From positions 62,001 to 126,000 of the forward strand of contig CAYGQE010000007.1 in the NCBI GenBank assembly GCA_964351995.1: a stretch of DNA of 64,000 nt. Reading direction: 5' to 3'. Below the pieces are notes generated by a model. That model made no database searches, was not told the DNA's origin, and saw nothing but the letters and a program-made list of their open reading frames with translations. Positions 1-8,563 of this stretch are shown here, in pieces; position 1 is the stretch's first letter, and each line of letters begins with the position of its first letter. Origin of the DNA: SZUA-35 sp964351995. Lineage in GTDB: Bacteria > Actinomycetota > Acidimicrobiia > Acidimicrobiales > SZUA-35. The position numbers were made by a program, and so were the translations under genes.

Positions 1-500
1 GGTTCGGACTCGGTGGTCAGCGCAACGGCGCCGGCGGCGGTCGGGAGGTCAGCTGAGGTATTGCCCATCAGGTAGCGGGGGCCAGCCCCGAGCGCAGCGG
101 CCTCGTCGTCGGGGTTGTAGAGCATGCAGGCGTCGAGCGAGACGCACCCGCAGCCAATGCATCCGTCGAGGTGGTCTCGTAGGCCGAGGAGCCGTTCGAC
201 GCGGTCGTCGATGTCGCTTCGAAACTCTTCGGCAAGCGCTGCCCAGTCAGCGTCGTTGGGTGTTCGGTTGTCGGGGAGTTCGCTGAGGCGCTCGCCGATC
301 TCGCTCAGCGGGTAGCCCAGGCGTTGGCACACCACGATGACCGACAGCCTGCGAATCGACGAGCGGTGGAAGCGCCGATGCCCCGCTTCGGTTCGGACCG
401 GCGAGAGAAGGTTCTTGCGCTCGTAGAAACGAATCGTTGCCACAGACACGCCGGTGCGTGCGGACAAGGTCCCAATCGACAACAGTTCCGCTGGATCCAT
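1..500 (-). CDS. soxR: SoxR-type MerR-family redox regulator (3' end cut by window edge)
   Basis: The reading frame is open from the ATG at 500 to the left edge, giving 166 residues with no stop, so the C-terminus is missing. Residues 7-75 form a MerR winged HTH (SIGTLSARTGVSVATIRFYE, then the HRRF wing). Residues 114-125 carry CIGCGCVSLDAC, the C-x2-C-x-C-x5-C pattern that holds the [2Fe-2S] cluster of SoxR (119-130 in E. coli). Family knowledge: oxidation by redox-cycling compounds turns the bound promoter on. It is divergent from a nitroreductase, a plausible target. A TATAGT hexamer lies 6 nt before the ATG, so the mRNA is probably leaderless. Confidence 0.93.
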   Translation of the reverse strand, partial: MDPAELLSIGTLSARTGVSVATIRFYERKNLLSPVRTEAGHRRFHRSSIRRLSVIVVCQRLGYPLSEIGERLSELPDNRTPNDADWAALAEEFRSDIDDRVERLLGLRDHLDGCIGCGCVSLDACMLYNPDDEAAALGAGPRYLMGNTSADLPTAAGAVALTTESE

Positions 501-507
501 TTCTGCA

Positions 508-540
508 CTATAGGTGAGGTATTGCGAACCTTACCTATAG
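508..540. promoter_or_regulatory. Dyad operator and -10 region between soxR and nitroreductase
   Basis: CTATAGGTGAGGT (508-520) and ACCTTACCTATAG (528-540) are inverted copies with one mismatch, separated by 7 nt. The distal end supplies TATAGT, the putative soxR -10, 6 nt from its ATG. MerR-family regulators bind such dyads in stretched promoter spacers, so this is the likely SoxR binding site. It does not match the enterobacterial SoxR box closely, so the assignment rests on position and symmetry. Confidence 0.7.
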
Positions 541-601
541 ATGAGAATTTCCCCAGCGGTGGCGTCTGGCTCAGATCCGGCGCACCGATCACAATGGCCG
601 G

Positions 602-1264
602 GTGAACGTCTCTGAAGTCCTGCAAAATCGCTATTCGGTCCGGGGGTACCTGGCCGACCCCGTGCCAGAGGAGTTGATCAGAGAGGTGCTGGACACCGCC
701 CGGCTGGCGGCGTCGAACACCAACACTCAGCCATGGCACGTCGCGGTGGTGTCCGGTGAAGCCTGCGACCGGCTCCGCGACGAACTGTGTGCGCTCTTCG
801 ATGCCGGAGCGGCCCAGGAGCGCGGCTTTCCTGGCAGCCCGAAGATGGATGGCGTCTACCTCGATCGGCAACGAGCCTGTGGGTTTGGCTACTACGAAAC
901 AATGGGTGTGCAGCGCGAAGACAGAGAGGGACGAACGCGTATTGCTCGGAAGAACTACGAACTCTTCGGCGCTCCTCACGTTGCGTTCTTTTCGATGCCA
1001 CGGACCTTTGGCTATTCATCCGCAGTCGACATGGGCATCTTCTTGCAGACGGTGATGCTCGTCATGTTCGAGAAGGGGATCGGTTGCATTGCTCAGGGTT
1101 CACTCGCTGGCTACCCGGGGCCGGTTCGAGAGATCGTCGACATGCCAGAAGAGAACGAGATCATCTTCGGCCTCTCGTTTGGCTTCGAGGATCCCGATGC
1201 ACACATCAACACGGTTCGCATGACTCGTGCTCCGCTGGATGAGGTAGCGACGTTCACCAGTTGA
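602..1264 (+). CDS. Nitroreductase family protein
   Basis: 220 residues from a GTG start. The N-terminus has the family signature: RYSVRGY at residues 10-16 (phosphate-contacting Arg/Ser of the FMN site) and an SNTNTQPW segment near residue 39. The C-terminal part contains the GLSFGFEDP loop typical of flavin nitroreductases. Members use FMN and NAD(P)H to reduce nitro compounds, quinones or other electrophiles; the substrate cannot be read from sequence. Divergent from soxR across a dyad, which suggests redox-responsive expression. No clear Shine-Dalgarno precedes the GTG. A HAD hydrolase follows within 25 bp on the same strand. Confidence 0.88.
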   Translation: MNVSEVLQNRYSVRGYLADPVPEELIREVLDTARLAASNTNTQPWHVAVVSGEACDRLRDELCALFDAGAAQERGFPGSPKMDGVYLDRQRACGFGYYETMGVQREDREGRTRIARKNYELFGAPHVAFFSMPRTFGYSSAVDMGIFLQTVMLVMFEKGIGCIAQGSLAGYPGPVREIVDMPEENEIIFGLSFGFEDPDAHINTVRMTRAPLDEVATFTS

Positions 1265-1285
1265 ACGGGTCCTAGGGTGCGTCCA

Positions 1286-2101
1286 GTGGATCTTCGACTG
1301 ATCGCGACCGACATCGATGGCACCCTGCTCGGGCCCCACGAGGCGGTGACGCAACGAACGATCGAGGCGCTCCGTGCCGCTCATCAAGCCGGCGTTGAAG
1401 TGATCGCAGCCACTGGTCGTTCGCACTCGAGCGCCGTTCCGCTGATCGAATCGGTGGGTTGCATTCGGTGGCTTCTTGCGTCGAACGGGGCAACGCTGTT
1501 CGACCTGTCGATCGGGAAGGTCGTCGAGCAGTCGCTCCTCGACCGCAACATCGTTCGCGCCTTGGCGGCCAAGCTGAACACCGAGTTCGTCGGTTTGGGC
1601 TTCTCCTGGGAGAACGCCGAGGGGGTCTACCAAGACGAAGCCTTTCGAGCCATCAGGTCGACGGCGTTCCCTTCCCGCAAGATCGCACGTCGTTCACCTG
1701 GCGTGTTCGAACCAGGCGCTGATGACCTTGCGAAGATGATGGTGCTCCACCCGACGCTTGCTGATGGCGAGTGGCTCGAGGCGTCCCGCCCCCACATTCC
1801 CGCTGAGTTGAGCTTTGCTACGTCAGGCCTGGGCTTTGTCGAGATCACTTCGGCACGTGCTGACAAGGCGATTGCGCTCGCTGCGTTGTGTGACCGACTT
1901 GGGATCGATCAGGAACAGACCATCGCCTTCGGCGATCAGGTGAACGATCTCGGCATGCTCCGCTGGGCCGGGCGTGGCTATGCGATGGCGAACGCCCACG
2001 AGGAAGCGATCGAGGCGGCGTCGCATCGAGCACCACATCATCACGACGACGGGGTTGCACAGATCGTGGAACAGCTACTGGCCTCGCCTACGCAGGATTG
2101 A
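1286..2101 (+). CDS. HAD-superfamily hydrolase, Cof/YidA-like subclass IIB
   Basis: HAD motif I is DIDGTLL right at the N-terminus, motif II is ATGRSH, motif III is the Lys of ADKAIAL, and motif IV is FGDQVNDLGML. The total, about 271 residues, fits Cof-type sugar-phosphate or FMN phosphatases; the substrate is not predictable. The start is placed at GTG 1286 because TAGGGT (1273-1278) sits 7 nt upstream, and the protein then begins MDLRLIATDIDG as homologues do. A GTG at 1277 is in frame but overlaps that hexamer. The last 14 bp overlap the convergent LLM gene. Confidence 0.88.
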   Translation: MDLRLIATDIDGTLLGPHEAVTQRTIEALRAAHQAGVEVIAATGRSHSSAVPLIESVGCIRWLLASNGATLFDLSIGKVVEQSLLDRNIVRALAAKLNTEFVGLGFSWENAEGVYQDEAFRAIRSTAFPSRKIARRSPGVFEPGADDLAKMMVLHPTLADGEWLEASRPHIPAELSFATSGLGFVEITSARADKAIALAALCDRLGIDQEQTIAFGDQVNDLGMLRWAGRGYAMANAHEEAIEAASHRAPHHHDDGVAQIVEQLLASPTQD

Positions 2102-2954
2102 GGCCGGTCACGTCGCACAGACGGCCGATGCGTTCGTCGAGTTCGTCAAGGCTGCGAGCAAACAAGGGAACGACCACTTGTTCAGCTCCGGCCTCTCGGT
2201 AGGCGTCGAGCATGGCTTCATCGGGTCGGAGCCGTCCTGGCGACACGTAGACCTTGATGTCGCGACGAGAGCGGCCTGCGTCGGCGAGGTGGCTGTCGAG
2301 CCGATCGAGGGCTGCGACGAACTCTTCTGGGCTGAGGTCGAAGCCGTACCAACCATCGGCAAACGCTGCGACCCGGCGCATCGCCGGCTTGCTCTCGCCC
2401 CCAACGAAGATCGGTGGATGCGGCGCTTGCACGGGCTTGGGGTTGAAGTGCACGCCCGAGAACGAGACGGTCTCACCGGTGAACGATGCGGGACTCTCGG
2501 TCCACAGCGCCTTCATTGCCGCGATGTACTCGTTGCATCGAGCGGCCCGGGTGGCGAAGTCCATGCCAAGCACATTGAATTCTTCCTCGAGCCAACCGAT
2601 GCCGATCCCGAAGTCGACACGACCTCCAGAGAGATAGTCCAAGTCGGCGACCATCTTGGCGGTGTACACGGGCTGGCGTTGTGGAACGAGGCAGACTCCC
2701 GTGCCAAGCCTCAGGGTCGAGGTGTGCGCCGCAACGAAGGTCAATGCGGCAAACGGATCGAGCACTCCTTCGGGCGATCCAGGGAGCTTCCCGTCGTTCG
2801 AATAGGGATACGACGATTGGTAGTCGGCCAGAAACACCACGTGTTCTGGCAACCACAGCGCTGCGAATCCTGCAGCCTCGATTCGTTTCGCGGCACCCAC
2901 GATGTAGTCGACGGGAGTGTGGTGCGAGAAGGCAACAGCAACGCCAATGTCCAT
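2088..2954 (-). CDS. LLM-class F420-dependent oxidoreductase
   Basis: 288 residues beginning MDIGVAVAF. The fold markers of luciferase-like monooxygenases are visible: WLPEHVVF near residue 35, LRLGTGVCLVPQRQP, and the GGRVDFGIGIGWLEEEF strand near 110-128, which resembles the actinobacterial F420-using subgroup. Substrate unknown. A longer in-frame extension upstream would run through tRNA-Leu and is rejected. TAGTGT lies 7 nt before the ATG, indicating a leaderless start. The gene converges on, and overlaps by 14 bp, the HAD gene. Confidence 0.88.
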   Translation of the reverse strand: MDIGVAVAFSHHTPVDYIVGAAKRIEAAGFAALWLPEHVVFLADYQSSYPYSNDGKLPGSPEGVLDPFAALTFVAAHTSTLRLGTGVCLVPQRQPVYTAKMVADLDYLSGGRVDFGIGIGWLEEEFNVLGMDFATRAARCNEYIAAMKALWTESPASFTGETVSFSGVHFNPKPVQAPHPPIFVGGESKPAMRRVAAFADGWYGFDLSPEEFVAALDRLDSHLADAGRSRRDIKVYVSPGRLRPDEAMLDAYREAGAEQVVVPLFARSLDELDERIGRLCDVTGLNPA

Positions 2955-2984
2955 GGCGGCGACACTACGTCGATTGGCCCTCAC

Positions 2985-3047
2985 AAGAAAAGCCAACTGC
3001 CACCGGGCCGTGTCGCCGGAGCGACCACCTGGTGGCAGTTGGGTTTT
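2985..3047 (-). terminator. Intrinsic terminator downstream of tRNA-Leu
   Basis: CCAACTGCCACC (2993-3004) pairs perfectly with GGTGGCAGTTGG (3031-3042), a 12-bp stem closing a 26-nt loop that itself can fold. On the minus strand it is followed by TTTTCTT. It lies just past the 3' end of tRNA-Leu and before the LLM gene, so it ends tRNA transcription. A TTTTC run on the other side makes it potentially bidirectional. Confidence 0.85.
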
Positions 3048-3050
3048 CTG

Positions 3051-3137
3051 TGGTGCGCGAGGGGGGACTTGAACCCCCACGTCTGTTAAGACACTGGAAC
3101 CTGAATCCAGCGCGTCTGCCAATTCCGCCACTCGCGC
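3051..3137 (-). tRNA. tRNA-Leu (anticodon CAG)
   Basis: The acceptor stem GCGCGAG pairs with CTCGCGC, with discriminator A and an encoded CCA end (3051-3053 on the complement). The anticodon stem CTGGA/TCCAG closes the loop TTCAGGT, giving CAG. The T-arm is GGGGG-TTCAAGT-CCCCC. The long variable arm (TGTCTTAACAGACG) marks a class II tRNA. A perfect terminator stem follows. Confidence 0.97.
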
Positions 3138-3222
3138 AGTGTTGATGTAACTCGTGGGTTGTTGCAGTCCGGAGAGCGTAGCCGAGGCACCGCCAGCTGC
3201 GACCCCCGTTACTGTTCCTCCC

Positions 3223-3882
3223 ATGGTTCTCCGGAGCTTCGAAGATCGATTGGAACGTTTGGTCGAGGGAATGTTCGCTCGCGCGTTCCGTACCGGCCTG
3301 CAACCAGTGGAAATTGGACGCCGGCTGGTCAAAGAGCTCGATGCGAATCGCACGCTCGATGTGCGCGGTCGCAGCGTTGCCCCGAACCACTTCGTTATCC
3401 ACCTGGCAACCAAAGATCAGGAACGCTTCGCCAACATCCACGATTCGCTGATCGGCGAACTCCGCACGATCGTTCGCGAACACGCCACGGCCGAGGGCTT
3501 CCGTTTCCTCGGCCCCATCCGGCTGCAGTTCACCGAAGACGAAGGCGGAACCGTCGGGATCTTCCGTGTCGACACTGCCTTTGACGAGCGACCGCCGAGC
3601 GATCATCACGGTTACCTCGAGTTGCCCGACGGCCAGCGAGTCGGCCTCGGCGTTCAGGCCACGACGATCGGCCGGGTTCCGGAGAGCACCATCGTGCTGA
3701 CCGACCCCAACGCCTCGCGGCATCACGCCGAGATCCACCTCGATGGTGACAGCTTCGAACTCGTCGATCTCGGTTCGACCAACGGCAGCAAGGTCAACGG
3801 TCAGAACATCAGCCGCCAGCTTCTTGCTGACGGCGACGAGCTGACGTTCGGCACGATCCAGCTTCGATTCCGTCTTCGATGA
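3223..3882 (+). CDS. fhaA: FhaA-like protein (DUF3662 plus FHA domain)
   Basis: 219 residues from ATG 3223 (MVLRSFEDRLERLVEG), the usual N-terminus of this family; an upstream in-frame start at 3154 would add a non-conserved stretch. Residues 1-115 are the DUF3662 domain and residues 135-219 an FHA domain with IGR, SRHHAE and LGSTNG, the phosphothreonine-binding residues. In mycobacteria FhaA binds phosphorylated PknB and the MviN/MurJ pseudokinase and modulates wall synthesis. This version lacks the long linker of mycobacterial FhaA. First gene of the fhaA-fhaB-pstP-rodA-pbpA-pknB island, as in mycobacteria. Confidence 0.92.
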   Translation: MVLRSFEDRLERLVEGMFARAFRTGLQPVEIGRRLVKELDANRTLDVRGRSVAPNHFVIHLATKDQERFANIHDSLIGELRTIVREHATAEGFRFLGPIRLQFTEDEGGTVGIFRVDTAFDERPPSDHHGYLELPDGQRVGLGVQATTIGRVPESTIVLTDPNASRHHAEIHLDGDSFELVDLGSTNGSKVNGQNISRQLLADGDELTFGTIQLRFRLR

Positions 3883-3929
3883 AGAGATGACACACGTCTC
3901 GGCCCCGATGCTCGTACTGTCTCCCTGCT

Positions 3930-4421
3930 GTGTCTGAAGCACTGTTGACCCTTTTGCGCTGGTGTTTGTTGGCGCTGATCTACTTGTTTTTCTTTCGCGT
4001 GCTCCAAGCCACATGGTTCAGCACCGTGGCCGGACGCAAGACGGGAGCGAAAGCCACCGTTGGTGCAGCGACCGGCAGCGCACCTGCTTCGGGCAAGCGG
4101 AGGGGGAGCGATCGCAAGGCCAAGCGTCAGGCCCACGTACCCACGCTGGTGATCGTCGACCCAGCACAAGCAGCAGGGCAGCGATTTGCGGTGTCGGGGA
4201 CGCTCTCGATCGGTCGAGCCGCTGGGTGTGAGATCACCTTGGACGACACGTTCATCTCCCAAGTGCACGCCCGCGTCTCGAAGGGGCAGAGCGGCGTTGT
4301 TGTGGAAGATCTCGGTTCCACCAACGGCACGTACCTGAATCGCAAGAAGGTCACGGCTCCCGTTGTGGTGCAGTCCGGAGATGTGATCCAGGTGGGCAGT
4401 ACGGTTCTGGAGCTGCAGTGA
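3930..4421 (+). CDS. fhaB: FhaB/FipA-like membrane-anchored FHA protein
   Basis: 163 residues, GTG start. One N-terminal membrane segment (about residues 5-28, LLRWCLLALIYLFFF) is followed by a basic linker rich in Lys/Ala and a C-terminal FHA domain with IGR, SQVHAR and LGSTNGTYLN. The architecture and position match mycobacterial FhaB (FipA), a PknA/PknB substrate that links kinase signalling to FtsZ and FtsQ at the septum. 47 bp after fhaA and 34 bp before pstP, so co-transcribed. Confidence 0.9.
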   Translation: MSEALLTLLRWCLLALIYLFFFRVLQATWFSTVAGRKTGAKATVGAATGSAPASGKRRGSDRKAKRQAHVPTLVIVDPAQAAGQRFAVSGTLSIGRAAGCEITLDDTFISQVHARVSKGQSGVVVEDLGSTNGTYLNRKKVTAPVVVQSGDVIQVGSTVLELQ

Positions 4422-4455
4422 TGACGGACCGAGGTAATGCGGAGGTGACGAGACG

Positions 4456-5712
4456 ATGCTGAAGATGACTGGCGTAGCGGTCACCCACCCGGGCCAGATC
4501 CGCAAGACCAATCAGGACCGAGCGCTCTTCTCACCGAACTTCGGAGCGGTTGCTGACGGTATGGGTGGTCACCAGGGCGGCGAGCAAGCGGCGGCGATCA
4601 CCATCGACATCATGAGCGGTTTGACCGGGGCGCTGTCCCGCCAGCGTCTACTCGACACCGTTCGCCTTGCGAATCAGGCGGTGTTCGACGAGAGCGAACG
4701 GCCTGAGCTGCGAGGCATGGGCACAACGATCGTGGCTGCTGCATTGCACGCCGACGAGGCCCGTATCACCGTGATCAACGTCGGAGACAGCCGCGGCTAC
4801 CGGCTGCGCAACGGTGAGTTCCACCAAGTCACCGTTGATCATTCGCTGGTCGAAGAATTGATTCGACAGGGTCGGATCACCGAAGAGGACGCCCTCACTC
4901 ACCCGCAGCGCAACATCGTCACGCGGGCCCTCGGTCTCGGTAGTGAGATCGACATCGACGTCTTCGATCTCGATGCCCGTCATGGCGACAGAGTGCTGTT
5001 GTGCAGCGATGGGCTGTTCAACGAGGTCGACGACGAGGTGATCGCCGAGCAGCTGCGCTCGATCGCCGACCCCGATCGCGCCGCAGCGGTATTGGTCGAG
5101 CTCGCATGCGAAGGTGGAGGCCGCGACAACATCAGCGTCGTGCTGCTCGACGTCATCGACGACGACGACCGGGTAGCGATTCGCGCTGCGGCCGAGAGCA
5201 CGCGACGGAAGATGCCGGCGGCAGCGGCTGCGGTGTTCGGTGATGTCAAAGACGCCGAAGACATCGCGATCGACCCCAACCCAACCGGCCGAGTTCCCAC
5301 GGTCGTCGACGACGAACCCGCACCCGAACAACGGCCCGCTCCGGAGCCGGTGCGGGCCAAGTCCACGCCCGACCCCGTGGTCGACAGAGACCGCGGCCGG
5401 TCCCGTTGGGTGGCGCTCGCCGTTGTCGCCACCTTCCTCGTCGCCCTGCTCGGCATCAACTGGTATGGGGGCGGCGCCTATTTCGCGGCCGACGAATCAG
5501 GTCAGGTCGTGATCTTCAAGGGTCGACCTGGTGGCCTGTTGTGGGTCGACCCCGAACTCGAGATCGAGACCGGTGTCTCGATCGACGAGCTTGCCCCCGC
5601 CGGAGTGCAACAGCTCGAACAAGAGGTCGAATGGACCTCGTTGGCCGACGCTCAGACGTTCGTCGACCAGCTCGATCGGGTCGAGTCAGCCGAGCTAGAC
5701 GCCGGGGGTTGA
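4456..5712 (+). CDS. pstP: PP2C-family Ser/Thr phosphatase PstP
   Basis: 418 residues with a strong GGAGGTGA ribosome-binding site 7 nt before the ATG. The PP2C metal-binding motifs are all present: NQDRALF, ADGMGGHQGG, NVGDSRGY, LCSDGLFNEV and GGGRDNISVV. An acidic/proline linker follows, then one membrane helix (about residues 316-336, WVALAVVATFLVALLGINW) and a short extracytoplasmic tail of about 80 residues. PstP removes phosphate from PknB and its substrates. The next gene begins 1 bp after the stop. Confidence 0.95.
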   Translation: MLKMTGVAVTHPGQIRKTNQDRALFSPNFGAVADGMGGHQGGEQAAAITIDIMSGLTGALSRQRLLDTVRLANQAVFDESERPELRGMGTTIVAAALHADEARITVINVGDSRGYRLRNGEFHQVTVDHSLVEELIRQGRITEEDALTHPQRNIVTRALGLGSEIDIDVFDLDARHGDRVLLCSDGLFNEVDDEVIAEQLRSIADPDRAAAVLVELACEGGGRDNISVVLLDVIDDDDRVAIRAAAESTRRKMPAAAAAVFGDVKDAEDIAIDPNPTGRVPTVVDDEPAPEQRPAPEPVRAKSTPDPVVDRDRGRSRWVALAVVATFLVALLGINWYGGGAYFAADESGQVVIFKGRPGGLLWVDPELEIETGVSIDELAPAGVQQLEQEVEWTSLADAQTFVDQLDRVESAELDAGG

Positions 5713-5713
5713 C

Positions 5714-7012
5714 ATGCGGCCCCGCACCGTTGAGCTGGGGCTGCTGCTGCTGACGTGTTTGATCACGGCATCGGCCTACGGCTTGACCAGCCTTGGCCGG
5801 GCTTCGGCCCTCCCCGCAGACATCGTTCCGTTCCTGATGATCGTGGTGGTTCTCCTGTTGACCGCACACGTTGTGGTGAGACGCCTTGCACCGCAGGCCG
5901 ATGGTCTTTTGTTGCCCCTGGTCGCTTTGCTGAACGGGCTCGGGTACGCCATGATCGCTCGGCTCGACCCTCAGCTTGCTGACAGCCAGTCGGCCTGGAC
6001 CTTCCTCGGTCTCGTTGGTTTCACGGTCACGCTTGCGGTGGTACGCGACGTCAGGAAGCTCGCGCCTTACCGCTACACGCTGGCGCTACTCGGTGTCGGT
6101 CTACTGATGCTGCCGCTCGTCCCCGGCCTCGGTGTGGAGATCAACGGCGCCCGCATCTGGTTGCGAGTTGGTCCGTTCTCGATTCAACCTGGCGAATTCG
6201 CGAAGGTCGTGCTGGCGAGCTTCCTCGCTGGCTACCTCGTGGACAAGCGTGAGCTGCTCTCGATCAGCACTCGGCGGCTCGGGCCGCTTCACCTCCCCGA
6301 TGTCAAGCACTTCGGACCGCTGCTTCTCGCATGGGGTGTTGCCCTGTTCGTGATGATCGCCCAGCGAGACCTTGGCTCGTCGTTGCTGTTCTTCACGCTG
6401 TTCGTGGTGATGGTGTACATCGCCACCGGACGAGCCGCCTACGTCGTCACCGGTGCCGGACTGTTCGCCATCGGTGCCACGATCTCCTACCAACTCTTCG
6501 GTCACGTGCAGAACCGCGTGGCGATCTGGATCGATCCGTTCGAGGAACCGAAAGGGGCCGGCTTCCAGATTGTCGAAGCCGCCTTCGCCCTGGCTGACGG
6601 TGGCCTCACTGGCACGGGTCTCGGGCAAGGCACACCCGGCAAGGTTCCCTTTGCGGTGACCGACATGATCTTTGCTGCCATCGGCGAAGAGCTCGGCTTG
6701 CTTGGCGCTACCGCAGTGCTCGTGACCTTCCTGTTGTTCGTCGGAGCAGGCTTCCGGGTGGCAGCCGAGGCAACGAGCACCTTCGAGAAGCTGTTGGCCG
6801 CCGGTCTCACGTCACTGCTTGGTTTCCAAGCCTTCGTGATCATCGGCGGGGTGCTTCGGGTCCTGCCGTTGACCGGTGTGACTCTGCCGTTCGTCTCCTA
6901 CGGCGGCTCGTCGTTGATCTCGAACTACATCATCCTCGCCCTGCTGATTCGAATCTCTGATCGCTCGCACCAGCCAGCCAATCGGCCGGAGAAGCAGCGA
7001 ATGGCCTCATGA
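5714..7012 (+). CDS. rodA: FtsW/RodA/SpoVE-family peptidoglycan glycosyltransferase
   Basis: 432 residues, about 11-12 hydrophobic segments. Family motifs are visible: NGARIWLRVGPFSIQPGEFAK in the conserved SEDS loop, QRDLGSSLLFF, GLGQGTPGKVPFAVTDMIFA, and GVTLPFVSYGGSSLISNY near the C-terminus. SEDS proteins polymerise lipid II glycan strands together with a class B PBP. Linked directly to pbpA (4-bp ATGA overlap), which makes it the cognate partner. Mycobacterial orthologues at this locus are called RodA, but FtsW cannot be excluded from one window. Confidence 0.93.
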   Translation: MRPRTVELGLLLLTCLITASAYGLTSLGRASALPADIVPFLMIVVVLLLTAHVVVRRLAPQADGLLLPLVALLNGLGYAMIARLDPQLADSQSAWTFLGLVGFTVTLAVVRDVRKLAPYRYTLALLGVGLLMLPLVPGLGVEINGARIWLRVGPFSIQPGEFAKVVLASFLAGYLVDKRELLSISTRRLGPLHLPDVKHFGPLLLAWGVALFVMIAQRDLGSSLLFFTLFVVMVYIATGRAAYVVTGAGLFAIGATISYQLFGHVQNRVAIWIDPFEEPKGAGFQIVEAAFALADGGLTGTGLGQGTPGKVPFAVTDMIFAAIGEELGLLGATAVLVTFLLFVGAGFRVAAEATSTFEKLLAAGLTSLLGFQAFVIIGGVLRVLPLTGVTLPFVSYGGSSLISNYIILALLIRISDRSHQPANRPEKQRMAS

Positions 7013-8517
7013 TCGATCGCTCGATTCGTCACGTCGCCCTCGTCTTGATGGCGTGCTTCGTTCTGCTCTTCATCCAGCTCAACCGCGTGCAGGTCTTCGA
7101 TGCTGAAGCACTTCGCGAGAACGCCAACAACACCCGCACCATCCAACGAGACTTCGGCCGTGATCGTGGTTCGATCTTCACTACCGACGGTGAAGTCGTG
7201 GCTCGGTCTGATGAAGTCAATGGTCCGTTCGAGCGGTTACGGGTCTACCCCCACGATGATCTCTACGCCCACACGGTCGGCTACCTGTCGTTCAACATCG
7301 GGGCCGAAGGTATCGAGCGCAGCTTCAACGACGAGCTCATCGGCCGTACGCCGGGCCTCCAGCTGTCTGGCATCTCTGACCTACTCGCCAACACGTTGCC
7401 GACTGGCAACCTCGTGCTGACGCTCGACCACGAATTGCAGCTTGCGGCCCGAGATGCCCTGGGCGAGCGCAGCGGCTCGATCGTCGCATTGGATCCTTCG
7501 ACCGGAGCGGTGCGGGCGATGTGGAGCTGGCCCAGCTTCGATCCCAATCGTCTTTCGTCCCACGACGGTGTCGCCGTCAACGCCTCGTTCTCCGAACTGA
7601 TCAATGCAGACGGAAATCCGCTTCGGGCCAGTGCGTTTCGTGACGTCTACTTCCCTGGTTCGACGTTCAAGATCGTGACGGCTGCGGCCGGTCTGCAGTC
7701 CGGAGCGGCGACCATGTCCAATCCGGTGTTTGCCGTCACCAACGACTACGTACCGCCGCTCACCTCTCGGCCGATCTCCAACTTTGCGAACTCGGCCTGC
7801 GGCGGAGACATGGAGGAGATGATTCGGGTGTCGTGCAACAGCGGCTTTGCCAGGCTGGCTGCCGAGCTCGTCGGGCCGAGTGCGATGATCGAGGAGGCGC
7901 AGAACTTCGGGTTCAACCTCGTGCCTCCGTTCGATGTGCCGGGAGCGGTCGCTTCGTCGTTCCCAACCGATTACGGGGCTGAAGTGCGGCCGCCGAGCGT
8001 CGAGATCCCGGCCGGTGTCTTCGAGAACACGCCACTGCTCGCACAAGCGGCGATTGGTCAGAACGACGTGGCCGCCACTCCGCTGCAGATGGCGCTGGTG
8101 GCTGCCGCAGTGGCCAATGACGGACAGGTCATGCAGCCCTACGTCGTGCAGGAGGTGCGGAATGTGCGAGGCGACGCAGTGTCCACGCCGAACCCGCGAA
8201 CGTGGCTCAACCCACTGAGTTCGCAGAACGCCAACGAACTCCGTGCGGCCATGATCAACTCTGCGGTCAACGGCACAGGCACCCGGGCGACAGTGTCTGG
8301 CATTGAAGTCGGCACCAAGACTGGTACCGCACAGCTCGGCACCGAGAGCCCTCGATCACATGCCTGGACCATTGCGTTCGCCGGGCCGCCAGGAGGAGAG
8401 CCCGAGCTGGTCATCGCCGTTCTGATCGAAGCTGACCCCGACAATCCTGACCAGACCGGCGGCCAGGTTGCTGCGCCGATCGCGGCGCAGCTGATCGCCA
8501 CGTACTTCAGCTCGTAA
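7009..8517 (+). CDS. pbpA: Class B penicillin-binding protein PbpA (transpeptidase)
   Basis: 502 residues. A single N-terminal membrane helix (about 8-25) precedes the PBP dimerisation region and the transpeptidase domain. The three active-site motifs are intact: SxxK as STFK at 218-221, SxN as SCN at 275-277, and KTG within GTKTGTAQL near residue 437. Acts outside the membrane, cross-linking strands made by the adjacent SEDS protein. Translation is coupled to that gene by the ATGA overlap. Length and order match PbpA of mycobacteria. Confidence 0.95.
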   Translation: MIDRSIRHVALVLMACFVLLFIQLNRVQVFDAEALRENANNTRTIQRDFGRDRGSIFTTDGEVVARSDEVNGPFERLRVYPHDDLYAHTVGYLSFNIGAEGIERSFNDELIGRTPGLQLSGISDLLANTLPTGNLVLTLDHELQLAARDALGERSGSIVALDPSTGAVRAMWSWPSFDPNRLSSHDGVAVNASFSELINADGNPLRASAFRDVYFPGSTFKIVTAAAGLQSGAATMSNPVFAVTNDYVPPLTSRPISNFANSACGGDMEEMIRVSCNSGFARLAAELVGPSAMIEEAQNFGFNLVPPFDVPGAVASSFPTDYGAEVRPPSVEIPAGVFENTPLLAQAAIGQNDVAATPLQMALVAAAVANDGQVMQPYVVQEVRNVRGDAVSTPNPRTWLNPLSSQNANELRAAMINSAVNGTGTRATVSGIEVGTKTGTAQLGTESPRSHAWTIAFAGPPGGEPELVIAVLIEADPDNPDQTGGQVAAPIAAQLIATYFSS

Positions 8518-8563
8518 TGGGTGGGGATGCGCCGGTGACGCGCTCAGCTAGCCTGTCTCAGCT

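Noticed and set aside
2955..3413. N-terminal extension of the LLM gene through tRNA-Leu
   Set aside because: It would overlap the tRNA and its terminator; TAGTGT at 7 nt supports the start at 2954.
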